From Dallia pectoralis (taxonomy: Eukaryota; Chordata; Actinopteri; Esociformes; Umbridae): DNA of 64,000 bases. A program made the translations under genes and the position numbers. Where the stretch lies: positions 29,666,052 to 29,730,051 of the forward strand of contig CM055728.1 of NCBI GenBank assembly GCA_029465975.1, read 5' to 3'. Positions 1-35,850 of this stretch are shown piece by piece (the first letter of the stretch is position 1; each line of letters opens with the position of its first letter). The notes under the pieces were generated by a model, which saw only the letters and a program-made list of their open reading frames with translations, searched no databases and was not told the origin of the DNA.

Positions 1-272
1 TAGGGGGTGGGGGGCTGTGGAGAGAGAAAGAGAGAGAGAGACAGAAAGAAAGAGAGGAAGATATCCTAATATTGAGTGTAGACATGGCCTTTTACTCTGC
101 TGACAAGGCAGAATGAGGTGCATTCATTAACCTTCACACAAAGGCATCACCAACTCCGCTAACTATGCCAAGAACCCAGCGTTTGGTCATTCCAGCCATC
201 CCACTACTGACTGGAATAATGGAATAATATGTAGTTTTGGAAACGGCACAGAACTGACTATCGTCAGTATAG

Positions 273-615
273 ATGGCCAGTCCACTGTCATCAGTAGAGA
301 TGGCCAGACCACTGTCATCAGTAGAGATGGCCAGACCACTGTCATCAGTAGAGATGGCCAGACCACTGTTATCAGTAGAGATGGCCAGACCACTGTCATC
401 AGTAGAGATGGCCAGACCACTGTCATCAGTAGAGATGGCCAGACCACTGTCATCAGTAGAGATGGCCAGGCCACTGTTATCAGTAGAGATGGCCAGACCA
501 CTGTCATCAGTGGAGATGGCCAGACCACTGTCATCAGTAGAGATGGCCAGACCACTGTCATCAGTGTGGTTTGGCCAGACCACTTTCATTAGTAGAGATG
601 GCCAGGTCATTGTAA
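273..615 (+). repeat. 27-bp minisatellite
   Basis: About 12 copies of a 27-bp unit with the core GATGGCCAGACCACTGTCAT. Period divisible by three, so it stays open in several frames on both strands. Confidence 0.95.
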
Positions 616-639
616 TTACAAGAGATGGCCAGTACTGAG

Positions 640-837
640 TGGTCTGTACTCACCGACAATGGTCCAGGTCAGCAGTGGTCAGTACTGTGGTCCAATGGTC
701 CAGGTCAGCAGTGGTCAGTACTGTGGTCCAGTGGTCCAGGTCAGCAGTGGTCAGTACTGTGGTCCAGTGGTCCAGGTCAGCAGTGGTCAGTACTGTGGTC
801 CAGTGGTCCAGGTCAGCAGTGGTCAGTTCTTACCGAC
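640..837 (+). repeat. 36-bp minisatellite
   Basis: About five copies of a 36-bp unit with core GGTCAGCAGTGGTCAGTACT. Confidence 0.95.
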
Positions 838-1085
838 GGTGGTCTGAGAGGGGACAAACCACACACCGGAGTTATAGGTAGCCTGCTGCTCAAGGCTCAA
901 TGATGCATGTTACTGATGGTTACTGAAGGAATGTCACATCACACAGTGCGTCGTACCCTGCTGCGTATGGGGCTGTGTAGAAGCAGACCAGTCAGATACC
1001 ACAGGTACAGGTCACACACTTACAGGGGTCTGCTAGAGTCCATGCGTCAGTGGCTCAGAGATGTTTTAGTGGGATGTGTTTTAGT
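640..1085 (+). pseudogene. Decayed Tc1-like transposase with internal repeat expansion
   Basis: Frame-shifted pieces read SSYRRWSERGQTTHRS (about 830-880) and SHHTVRRTLLRMGLCRSRPV (about 934-995), both typical of the N-terminal DNA-binding part of fish Tc1-like transposases. The SAVVSTY-coding segment before it has been amplified into the 36-bp array at 640-835. Non-functional. Confidence 0.65.
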
Positions 1086-1829
1086 GGCATATTTGGCAGG
1101 TGGTCATAATGATTTCACTCATCAGTGTATTTCCCTTTTCATAGAATGTGTCAATGAACCAATTTAACCATATTACAGCGAACTGTGAATTCCACCTGCA
1201 AAATGAGATTGCACTCATTGAAACTCTGTATTTGGAGTTCCGGACGATGTTCTTGCATTTTCATAGAGAATGACAACAAACCAGACATGTAGGGCAGTTA
1301 TCTACTAGCCAATATCAACCTGTATAAATGACGCCGTTGCCATTGAGATGAATGATTACAGGACATCCTGGCACAGAGGAAAACCTTTGTGATAACCGCG
1401 CTATAGAAGAAGCCATAGAGAAGACACACTTCCACGTAGAATCCATAAAATACAAAAAAATGACTACCTCAAATGTGAAACCATAATTAAACGTTTCTAA
1501 ACCCTCAGATAATGACAGGCGGTGAATCCAATTAGGAGAGAACAAAGTTCTACAAAGTTCTACTAGCATGTTCCTGAATTTTTTATTCCCACATTCCTGT
1601 CCTCCGTCCTCCGGTCCTGAATACACAATCATGATATCTGTTATGTTTAATATCCCTCTAAACCCAATCACTGACATTCCCTCTGGACTTTCTCCTTAGA
1701 GTGTGTGAATGTTATCTACATCACATGCCCATACAAATGAAAAAAACTGAAATATTGGTCCCCACTTGGGGAAAAGCGATTTCTAGTCAGAGTTTAGGGA
1801 AACCTTGTTGACAAAACGTTACCTGTTGC

Positions 1830-2640
1830 AGTTATTCTGATGGTAGTCTAACTGCAGTTAGTCTGCTGGTAGCTCTAGGTTCCTAACTGCAGTTGGTTTG
1901 CTGGTAGCTCTAGGTTCCTACCTGCAGTTGGTTTGCTGGTAGCTCTAGGTTCCTAACTGCAGTTGGTTTGCTGGTAGCTCTAGGTTCCTAACTGCAGTTA
2001 GTCTGCTGGTAGCTCTAGGTACCTAACTGCAGTTGGTTTGCTGGTAGCTCTAGGTTCCTAACTTCAGTTGGTTTGCTGGTAGCTCTAGGTTCCTACCTGC
2101 AGTTGGTTTGCTGGTAGCTCTAGGTTCCTAACTGCAGTTAGTCTGCTGGTAGCTCTAGGTTCCTAACTGCAGTTAGTTTGCTGGTAGTTCTAGGTTCCTA
2201 AGTGCAGTTGGTTTGCTGGTAGCTCTAGGTTCCTAACTGCAGTTGGTCTGCTGGTAGCTCTAGGTTCCTAACTGCAGTTAGTCTGCTGGTAGCTCTAGGT
2301 TCCTAACTGCAGTTAGTCTGCTGGTAGCTTTAGGTTCCTAACTGCAGTTAGTTTGCTGGTAGCTCTAGGTTCCTAACTGCAGTTAGTTTGCTGGTAGCTC
2401 TAGGTTCCTAACTGCAGTTAGTCTGCTGGTAGCTCTAGGTTCCTAACTGCAGTTAGTCTGCTGGTAGCTCTAGGTTCCTAACTGCAGTTAGTCTGCTGTT
2501 AGCTCTAGGTTCCTAACTGCAGTTAGTCTGCTGGTAGTTCTAGGTTCCTAACTGCAGTTAGTCTGCTGGTAGTTCTAGGTTCCTAACTGCAGTTTGTTTG
2601 CTGGTAGCTCTACATTCCAAATTGCAGTTAGTCTGTTGGT
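1830..2640 (+). repeat. 35-bp minisatellite
   Basis: About 22 copies, core CTGGTAGCTCTAGGTTCCTA, alternating GTTGGTTTG and GTTAGTCTG versions. Confidence 0.95.
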
Positions 2641-2659
2641 AGTCAGTCTATTGATAATG

Positions 2660-3045
2660 CTCTACATTTTTTCTAAAGCTCTACATTTCTTTATGCAGTC
2701 AGTCTGTTTATAAAGCTCTACATTTGTTTATGCAGTCAGTCTGTTTATAAAGCTCTACATTTGTTTATGCAGTCAGTCTGTTGATAAAGCTCTACATTTC
2801 TTTATGCAGTCAGTCTGTTTATAAAGCTCTACATTTGTTTATGCAGTCAGTCTGTTTATAAAGCTCTACATTTGTTTATGCAGTCAGTCTGTTGATAAAG
2901 CTCTACATTTCTTTATGCAGTCAGTCTGTTGATAAAGCTCTACATTTTGTGATGCAGTCAGTCTGTTTATAAAGCTCTACATTTTGTTATGCAGTCAGTC
3001 GGTTTATAAAGCTCTACATTTCTTTATGCAGTCAGTCTGTTGATC
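2660..3045 (+). repeat. 37-bp minisatellite
   Basis: About ten copies, core ATGCAGTCAGTCTGTTTATA. It follows the 35-bp array directly and shares the CAGTNAGTCTG motif with it. Confidence 0.93.
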
Positions 3046-3297
3046 TCTACGTTTCCAGCCTCAGTTACTAGTCACACATGCGCCATTAAAACACTCCGCC
3101 CAGGGGAATGGAGACATTTAATGTGACATCCTCCTAACACATGCACTTTATTTGCCATGGGGAGTGGAGTGATCTGATGTGACATCCATGTATTATTTCC
3201 TCAGACAAGGCGACCAGAAACATTAGGTGGAATTTTATTTTTACAACATATGTGGTAACCATATGCGTTTGGTGACGTTGTGCTGGTTGGGTCCTAG

Positions 3298-26138
<22,841 letters not shown>

Positions 26139-27194
26139 GGCTCTAACCCTGGGGCTGAAGTGAGGGAAGGGTGGGTGTTAGTCTGAACGGTGGACCACTT
26201 GTGGAGAAAGCTAAATGGAAATGCGTCACGGCATCTTCCTGGTGTTGTTCTTTTCTCGTCTTTTTATTCTGGTAGTCATGCTAAACAATTAAGTCTCCAT
26301 TTTGTTTGGAGCGAACCCACAGTGACTGTTTGGGAGAAAAAGCTTTTGTTTTTTGAGTTTTAATCCGAATTTCATTGCTTGATGGAAGGTAGTGGAAAGA
26401 GCGACAGGAGGCAATAGAGGAAGCGAGAAGAAACAAGAGAAGAAAACGGACAAGAGAAGAAATGCCATGCGTGCGGTGTGACGTTAAGTAATGTTTGGTG
26501 TAAGTGGTGATGTAAAGAGTAGCATTAACATTTTTAGTGAGGGTGTTTTTTAGAGAGTTATTGTGTAACTATGTGCCAGTCAGTATCACGGTTCTATGTG
26601 ATACCGTTTGGAGTGATTGTGTATATTGGACTACGGAAACATCCATTTAATTGGTTATTCATTGTAAAATAACGACAGTATTTATTCATGTTCGGGAGTC
26701 ATATTTTTATTCTTCACATTTTAACATCTCTATACATTTATATTCCGTGGGGGTTTGGATCCTGGGATATAAGTCTTTATTCATACTTTGAACGAGTACA
26801 GTTATATAAAGCATGTTATAGATAAGGTGAGACTGTTTAGTAATAGGTGTCAATGATCAAGATGAATACTTCTATGTGTCTGACTAACAGTTTCATTGGG
26901 AAACGTCTCCATAACGACTTTCCAGCCTCCTGCATTTCCCAATACAGCATGTATCAACACAATGCACTAATGGCTGTCCAAATAAGAAGCACAAAGACCA
27001 TATTCAAAATATATAAGATGACAAACAGCTACCCTCTGTCAGAGAAACTGGAAGGGATTCCTCAGTTGCAGAACGAAATGTCTTCCAGCTCTAGAATGTT
27101 GACATAACCGAGAAGAAATCTAGAATTGACATATTTCCTCATTAATTAAGCAATAAGGTGTGGGGGTTGTGGCATAATGACAGTATTGTGATGT

Positions 27195-27600
27195 GAGGAT
27201 TTGTGCTATATGGCCATTATAGCATGACAACGGGATGTTCTTATGTACAACAGGATGTAGATATATTACAGACATTAGCTGTGCTATATGGCCATTATAC
27301 CATGACTAAGAGCTGTTATTATGTACAACAGGATGTAGATACAGACATTAGCCGTGCTATATGGCCATTATACCATGACTAAGGGATGTTCTTATGTACA
27401 ACAGGATGTAGATACAGACATTAGCCGGGGTATATTGACAATTAACCAAAAAACATTACTCTGCATTATCGTCATTTAAAAGCTGTTAACAACACAATTC
27501 GAGCAGTACAGTTGAAGTGTTAGAGGTATATGGTCTCATATACAATGGCTTTTAGCCAATCAGCATTCATGCTTGGATCTATGCTATACTGTTGGCATGT
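27195..27600 (+). mobile_element. Salmonid-type DNA transposon end with tandem repeat
   Basis: Motifs GGCCATTATACCATGACTAA, GTTCTTATGTACAACAGGAT, TATTGACAATTAACC and TTTTAGCCAATCAGCATTCA match a dispersed salmonid/teleost repeat as I remember it. Its first part is tandemly repeated three times (period about 75-90 bp). Confidence 0.55.
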
Positions 27601-28639
27601 GTAGTCAGGCCCGTTCATAGAAATAGTATTTAAATGGTATCAATAGGTATGTATTAGGCTCTGGTTGGGCTCGTAGAATCGTTCCATTGTACTTGCTGTG
27701 GTTGCTGAGCTATGTTTTACTCTTCTTTAAACTTTGCATGCAGTGCCATGAATTCTCAGTGAGATTAGCAAAAACCGTCAGACAGTGCCCGAATGCAAAG
27801 TGTCATGTCAGCTATAGACTTATTTGTCTTTGTAATAATAGTTTGTTTATTTTTTTGCCCCAGTGGAATATTGGAACACACTGAAACACTGTGTTCTGCA
27901 CAGAATGGAACTGTTACTAGACAATAGACAGGCGGATACCGCCTACTACAGTTTCTCCCACTCTTGGCGATTGTACTATATATGAATATTGTAACAGACG
28001 AATATAATTGACGATTACTATAATTAATAATTGCACAAAGAGCAGTTGATACACAGTACAATGTGTCAAAGTACATTTGGGTTTGAACCGTGGTTTTACA
28101 CTATACAATTGTGTTAGCCGGCAGAGCTAATGACTAGCAATTAATTCAGGGAGCCAACACAAGTCACCAGGTTTCAGACGGGGTTATTTATTGCTACCCG
28201 GCACAGCTCTGAATCATGTCGGTTACATGTGAACTTCAAGTGTTGACACATTTCCACGCCTCAGAGAGTTGCTATGTTGCCATATTTGTTTTTAGAGGTT
28301 GACGTGTTGAAACATACAGATGTTTGATGCATTGGCACATTCAAAGATGAAGTCTGGAACATTTTGCGTTAAATTATTTGTATTATTTTGTATTTATTGA
28401 TGTTGATATGGGCATACTCTATAAGTAGAATCACTATTATTTATCAGTTAGCCATGACATTCTAAATTTGAAAGTGAGCTGTTTTGTCGACATGGGGCAC
28501 AAATTGGCACACACTACAACATTATTCTGGCACCCTTTTTGGCTTGATAGCACCACTTTTTCAACTAAATTCAGACTGCATCTTTTAATTGTTGATGCGT
28601 TTGCCATCCAAGTTGATGATACATTGGCAATTGTAGGTT

Positions 28640-28862
28640 GTTGATACATTACCATGTTAAAGCTGTCAAAACATTGCCATATTTTAGTTATTGATACATT
28701 ACCATGTTAAAGCTGTCAAAACATTGCCATATTTTAGTTATTGATACATTACCATGTTAAAGCTGTCAAAACATTGCCATATTTTAGTTATTGATACATT
28801 ACCATGTTAAAGCTGTCAAAACATTGCCATATTTTAGTTATTGATACATTACCATCTTTAAG
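28640..28862 (+). repeat. 50-bp tandem repeat
   Basis: About four near-identical copies, core ACCATGTTAAAGCTGTCAAA. Confidence 0.95.
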
Positions 28863-29696
28863 TTGTTGGTACATTAACGTCTAAGTTGTTGTCACCTCGC
28901 CTTCCTGGAAGAGCTGTGTCTTCTCTGCTTGACCAGGTTGAGGAGGAGAAACATCAGATAAGTAAAATCTGTCAATACAATATTAATTGTGTGTTTGTCT
29001 ACAGCTTAACAACGTGTTTAAAACAAACAGGCCCATGCGCTCATGGATAGAATACGCCCGGGAGGTGTGTTACAAAAACACATTCGATAATTCAATATAT
29101 GATCCAAATGTGCCTACGGTGTGGAAACTCAAATTCTATTCAACAAGATACATAGCCACAGTTTCATTCCCTAATTACACTACTGCTAGAATTATGACTG
29201 TTTCACTTCCAAGTGAACTTAACAAATATGTATTAACTATTATTATTGCATCTGCAGAAGCAGATGTGCTACTATACTTTTGTATTGAATAAAGACAATG
29301 CACGCAGGTCCAGAAAATCTATTTTACAAAAGCTAATGAAACCACTCTGCATGAATGTCAACCAGGTTTTATCATACGTTTTTTAAAGTCAGTACTTGTT
29401 TACAATGTTGCCCGGCTGACTACATTTACATTGCCTGAAGACGTGAGTACATATTAATTGAAAAGATTGACGTGATCTGTGCGAGAAGTTTAGTTTTTGA
29501 ATTTGTTCGTTAGATTGCTCGTAAATATTTGTCCATTTTTTAACGACGACTAAAGGTGTTGTTTAAATTCCTCTAAAGTGCAAAGATTATGTCATTAGAA
29601 GAAGTTCGTAAACTGGTAGTTAACAAGTGATAATTTCTTGTTTTTTTGTTGTTGCTGTTTTTACAAATTTTATAAATATGTTTTTGTCTTTGGTTT

Positions 29697-30450
29697 ACAG
29701 AAGGCGTGTTCACATTGCACCATTGCCTAGGGCTATGGGAGATTTTAGCCCAGGGCTAAACAAGTGTTCACAATTGCATATTTTAAAGTGTGCTAGCCCC
29801 ATCTTTAGCATGTGGCTAGCTGGCCCTGTTCCAGAGCAGGGTTAGCATCGACTTTTCAGGGCTAGCCCAATAAAGAACATGGAAAAATAACCAGGAGCAA
29901 AAATTACTGAAGATTTATTGTCCAATCACAAAGGCTGCCCTTTCACATAATTGACATACACTCTTGACGCGCGCCTTTACCTACAGCTACTCTGTCCTTC
30001 TGTTTTGGTCCATTTACTCTTTTTACTTTTGTCGTTTCAGTGTACAGGCATAATCTTAGCGGTGTAGTTCATGCAGCTAGCTTTTGACGTAAACCCAGCA
30101 CATATTTCAAAAGAGTAAAAGCAGACTAGTAAGATTCTCTGGCTTACGTTGATATGTTTCATATTTTCACGTAGCCGTTTTCTATTTATTTTTTGTAGTT
30201 TTAACAAAGATGTCAAAGCAAATGTTGATCGGGTCGTCATCATGATTGACCGATAGCAAAAAATTTTAATTGAATCTTGGCAGAGTAACATTGATGATGT
30301 GTAAACATTGGTAGATTAAAAAGTAAAGTAGTCTTGTATTTGTCCATTAGCCCAGGGTGTGAAACCTTAGCCTTGGGTTAAACCTTAGCCCAGTGTTTGC
30401 TAACTATTAAGTCTTAGCCCAGGGCTAAGAACACGGCAGTGTGAAAGGTC
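29697..30450. mobile_element. Non-autonomous DNA transposon with inverted ends
   Basis: The left end (GTTCACATTGCACCATTGCC, then TAGCCCAGGGCTAA) and the right end (TTAGCCCAGGGCTAAGAACA, then CAGTGTGAAAGGTCC) are imperfect inverted repeats enclosing about 750 bp with further TAGCCC motifs and no coding frame. Confidence 0.5.
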
Positions 30451-31026
30451 CATTGTGTTTGCCAATCCCAGATTTAATACCCTGCTAGTGTGAAACGTTT
30501 AGCTCTTGCCTTAACCCTGAAACATCTGACCCCGATTAAAGGCATGAGACTCAAACAGTTGATTTGTTTCATTATATGAGTGGTGCTGGGGCACGAGCAA
30601 AACATTTTGGGGTGCCAGCAATTGTGGGAGAATATGCATTTGAGATTAACTTTTAAAACTTTTTCCAATGGAGCTTGAATACTTCCTTTGTACATAAGCC
30701 AATACTGGACAATACTTGGTATCCAGAAGGACACCATTCATTTGTAATAATTGCATTAGAATCCGTAGAACATAGGGGTGTTCCAGAAAAGTGTCTCAAT
30801 GAACTCTTGGTTCCCTGAATATATCAGTCTTCTCTCAGTGAGATGAGGGAGTTGAGCTGAGTTTTTTCCTACCTGAATGGCAGCTTTGCCAAGTGAAGTC
30901 ACGCGATGAACATTGAAAAAGGCTGTCACAGAAAAGGCAATCTAACGGACATCACAGAGTCATAAGAGATGCCGAGCATTGTTAAAGTAAAATACTGTAA
31001 GAATACTGCAACAATTTAGGTTTTAG

Positions 31027-31165
31027 CAGGGGAGGGCAAACTCTCCAGCTCAGGGAACACATCACGACATTGAGATTAAATGGAGGGCCACATTTGTTTG
31101 GTCATTTGTTAATTATAAATGATTTGTGACCCAGATTGGATTCAGAAGGCGGGTCTCAGTTTGCC
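31027..31165 (+). mobile_element. hAT-like MITE
   Basis: Terminal inverted repeats: GGGCAAACTC at the left and GTCTCAGTTTGCCC at the right. Internal ATTAAATGGAGGGCCACATT is shared with 6355-6375. Confidence 0.55.
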
Positions 31166-31974
31166 CACACACGGGTGATAGGAATAACATGGCTTTTGCA
31201 GCATTTGCGGTGTTTTTTTAAATAATTAGTGGGGAGGAATTGAAAATCAATACGCAGGACATGTAGTCGAAGCGAAACCACATTTGAGTAATATTGAGCA
31301 TGGACGGGTTGAGTAAGTTGGCCAGATAAATGATTGACAATATGGAAGAATGATAACGTTAAAAAATACATTCTTCTGAATAATTTAAAAGATCCATTTG
31401 AGGTCCAATGATTTGCAGTGCACGGCGAACAACGCATCCACCGAATTCAATCAGATTGTCAGTGAAGGGGACAGGCCATAGTGATGAAATCTGATTGGTG
31501 GTTGCGTTCTATTCACTTGGATTAGATGAGATGGCAGGTACAGGTCTGATTCAGAGCTGTTGTTTCTGATCAGAGCACACTGAATGCTCTCTTTCTGGTG
31601 CAAACAAAAGAGTTTGCTATAGTTGTGCTTTGACAGAGCTGTCTCGGTTTTTAATTCACCTTTCTGGAATGCCCCTGTTGTGCATGTTTGTGCCAAAATC
31701 GTAACAGGTTTGGCGAACCCCACCTTGTGCGATTCCTTCTTATGTATGGCCTGTAATGGGCAGGCACGTCCTGAATCAACCATTTATTGCATAAGATGAT
31801 TGTGATGATGATAGAGAAGTAGAAACCGCAGTCATCCAGCATGGAACATCCCTGATTTACACTTGTTTTATTTATTTTTTCCAACAGCTCAGTGATTTTA
31901 ATTTATTTTGCATTTTCCGATGTTTTGGTTTCTCCTTTTCACGAGTCCCAATCTGTTCCAGGGTGTTCACGGCA

Positions 31975-33457
31975 TAGAATTTGAATCACATGACATTCTT
32001 TATATAAATAGAATCACATGACATTCTATATATAAATAGAATCACATGACATTCTTTATACAAATAGAATCACATGACATTCTATATAGAAATAGAATCA
32101 CATGACATTCTGTATAGAAATAGAATCACATGACATTCTATATAGAAATGGAATCACAAGACATTCTATATAGAAATAGAATCACATGACATTCTATACA
32201 GAAATAGAATCACATGACATTCTATATAGAAATAGAATCACAAGACATTCTATACAGAAATAGAATCACATGACATTCTATACAGAAATAGAATCACATG
32301 ACATGACATTCTATATAGAAATAGAATCACATGACATTCTATATAGAAATAGAATCACATGACATTCTATATAGAAATAGAATCACATGACATTCTATAT
32401 AGAAATAGAATCACATGACATTCTATATAGAAATAGAATCACATGACATTCTATACATAAATAGAAACAACATGACATTCTATATAGAAATAGAAACAAC
32501 ATGACATTCTATATAGAAATAGAAACAACATGACATTCTATATAGAAATAGAATAACATGACATTCTATATAGAAATAGAATCACATGACATTCTATATA
32601 GAAATAGAATCACAAGACATTCTATATAGAAATAGAATCACAAGACATTCTATATAGAAATAGAATCACAAGACATTCTATATAGAAATAGAATCACATG
32701 ACATTCTATATAGAAATAGAATCACATGACATTCTATATGGAATTAGAATTACATGACATTCTATATAGAAATAGAATCACATGACATTCTATATAGAAA
32801 TGGAATTACATGACATTCTATATAGAAATAGAATCACATGACATTCTATACAGAAATAGAATCATTCTATATAGAAATAGAATCACAGAAATAGACATTC
32901 TATATAGAAATAGAATCACACATGACATTCTATATAGAAATAGAATCACATGACATTCTATATAGAAATAGAATCACATGACATTCTATATAGAAATAGA
33001 ATCACATGACATTCTATACATAAATAGAAACAACATGACATTCTATATAGAAATAGAAACAACATGACATTCTATATAGAAATAGAAACAACATGACATT
33101 CTATATAGAAATAGAAACAACATGACATTCTATATAGAAATAGAAACAACATGACATTCTATATAAAAAATAGAATAACATGACATTCTATATAGAAATA
33201 GAATCACAAGACATTCTATATAGAATTCTATATAGAAATAGAATCACATGACATTCTATATGGAATTAGAATTACATGACATTCTATATAGAAATAGAAT
33301 CACATGACATTCTATATGGAATTAGAATTACATGACATTCTATATAGAAATAGAATCACATGACATTCTATATAGAAATAGAATTACATGACATTCTATA
33401 TAGAATTAGAATTACATGACATTCTATATAGAAATAGAATCACATGAGATTCTATAG
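31975..33457 (+). repeat. 28-bp minisatellite, 1.5 kb
   Basis: About 50 copies, core ACATTCTATATAGAAATAGA. A block with AAACAACATG variants occurs twice (about 32451 and 33014), an internal duplication of about 563 bp. Confidence 0.97.
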
Positions 33458-33704
33458 CCATGAGTTCCCCTCCACCTCTCCGTCTACAGTTATGCATGCT
33501 GATGATTATAATGATGATACTTTTCCAAACCAGAAGTCGGACATAACTGTTGCCGTTCTGTGGTTTGTGAACTGCTGTGTAATGGATTGCCTTAATAAAT
33601 GACTGAAGATTAATAAAATAATGGAAAAAATGGATGTCATCATTTTTTTATTATATATAATAGCAATTTTGGTGAACAAACATTACATAACATCATGTTC
33701 ACCA

Positions 33705-34500
33705 ATCACCCTGTGTATCCTGGGTTATACAAAATGGTTCTCTGTGTATCCTGGGCTATACAGAATGTGTCTCTGTGTATCCTGGGTTATACAAAATGGT
33801 TCTCTGTGTATCCTGGGCTATACAGAATGTGTCTCTGTGTATCCTGGGCTATACAGAATGTGTCTCTGTGTATCCTGGGCTATACAGAATGTGTCTCTGT
33901 GTATCCTGGGCTATACAGAATGTGTCTCTGTGTATCCTGGGCTATACAGAATGTGTCTCTGTGTATCCTGGGCTATACAGAATGTGTCTCTGTGTATCCT
34001 GGGCTATACAGAATGTGTCTCTGTGTATCCTGGGCTATACAGAATGTGTCTCTGTGTATCCTGGGCTATACAGAATGTGTCTCTGTGTATCCTGGGCTAT
34101 ACAGAATGTGTCTCTGTGTATCCTGGGCTATACAGAATGTGTCTCTGTGTATCCTGGGCTATACAGAATGTGTCTCTGTGTATCCTGGGCTATACAGAAT
34201 GTGTCTCTGTGTATCCTGGGCTATACAGAATGTGTCTCTGTGTATCCTGGGCTATACAGAATGTGTCTCTGTGTATCCTGGGCTATACAGAATGTGTCTC
34301 TGTGTATCCTGGGCTATACAGAATGTGTCTCTGTGTATCCTGGGCTATACAGAATGTGTCTCTGTGTATCCTGGGCTATACAGAATGTGTCTCTGTGTAC
34401 CCTGGGCTATACAGAATGTGTCACTGTGTATCCTGGGCTATACAGAATGTGTCTCTGTGTATCCTGGGCTATACAGAATGTGTCTCTGTGTACCGTGGGC
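33705..34500 (+). repeat. 31-bp minisatellite, highly uniform
   Basis: About 25 copies, core TGTATCCTGGGCTATACAGA. Almost no differences between central copies. All three plus frames are open because no phase of the 31-bp unit makes a stop; the 341-residue frame at 33621-34646 is not a gene. Confidence 0.97.
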
Positions 34501-35660
34501 CTAGACAGAGTTCCCTTTCTAATGTGTATTTCTCAGCTGTTATAAGACCACTGCTCACAGACAGACTGGCCCTAAAACCCACTGGAGAAAGAACTCTGCA
34601 CTCTGCTGTCGCAACAGTCATAGAAAGCAAACTGTTAATGGTGTAACTGGCCTGTGTAAAGCCACTGGGAACCTTAATGGAACTAGCGTCTTGCTCAGTC
34701 TGAACGAAACATATGACGGAAATATGTTGCGGATAATATAACTGTCACTTTAAATGTCACTAAAACAAATCCAGGAACTGTTTTGCTGGTACTTAACCAT
34801 GTTGTGCAGATAAAACTGGAGCGATGTGATGTGTTTGTGCCAACTGGGAATGGTTTTAAGGCCGATCATTTTTAGGCTTTTAATAGGATATGCAGTTTAT
34901 GTGGATTTTAGAAGTTAGGCAGGCGTTAAAGGCAACACTAAGGTCTTTAACCGCAGTGTTGGGTGTCAGATGCAGAAAAAAAATTTGGGTCACAGTGGAA
35001 AATGAAGTTCCTTATCAATTTATTTGCTACATTGTCTTGGACGAAACATGCAGTTTAATGACGTGCTAAAACGTTATAAAATTGCAGGCTTAAATATTTT
35101 CGTAAAAACGTTTAGAGCAATTCATACCTTCTGTGGAATCACTAATAACGTCTCCATCTCCTCATCTCCACAAATATCTGAACAGACAATGGGCTACTAA
35201 TGGGATGTAACTGTCGTAGAGCTTCCAGGAACCACGTTGACATGTTCCATCAGGCTGACAGACCTCCATTAGGACTTTACCAACTCCCCTTCCTTCTCAG
35301 GCTGGATACATGAGAGTATGTAGACAGAGGCTGCAGAGCCACTCAGCAGTCTGAAGCACGCTAACAATGAGCTGCTAATGACAGAACCTTTGTCAGACAC
35401 TGATAATGAAGCATTTGACACGGCGTTTTGCTGAGAACGGATCCTTAGGATAGTGACCTTCCTGCTCAGGAAGGAGCGAGAAGCTTGAGATTTACATTAA
35501 TGACCTCCACATCCCACAGCAGGTAGAAGTTAATAGATGCACAGGCAGGCTGGAATACAGATACTTTAGATGGGAATAAAGTCTCCTGGTACCGTTTATC
35601 TCCGGAGTGTTTTCGGGGATTGTCTCCAAACCAGGAGGAAAGGAGACTGGTTTAACGATA

Positions 35661-35850
35661 TATGCTACCGTTCAGAAGTGTGGGGTCACTTGGAAATGTC
35701 CTTGTTTTTTAAAAGGATAGCACACAATAGCTGGAAACGGCTGATTATCAATTCTATTAAGGTACAGAGGCCCAATATCAGCCAGAATTCCTCCTGTGTT
35801 CCAATGGCAGGGTAGTGCATATCATTATAATGTGTAATTAACAAAGGCTC
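35661..35850 (+). mobile_element. Internally deleted Tc1-like element
   Basis: CTACCGTTCAGAAGTGTGGG, GTCACTTGGAAATGTCCTTG, AGCTGGAAACGGCTGAT and TCCTGTGTTCCAATGGCA follow the order of a common salmonid Tc1-type repeat, with the middle missing. Confidence 0.55.

Noticed and set aside
134..638. Overlapping open frames on both strands
   Set aside because: The 27-bp period is divisible by three and contains no stop, so several frames stay open by chance.
33621..34646. 341-residue plus-strand open frame
   Set aside because: Product of the 31-bp array; the same peptide is read in all three frames.
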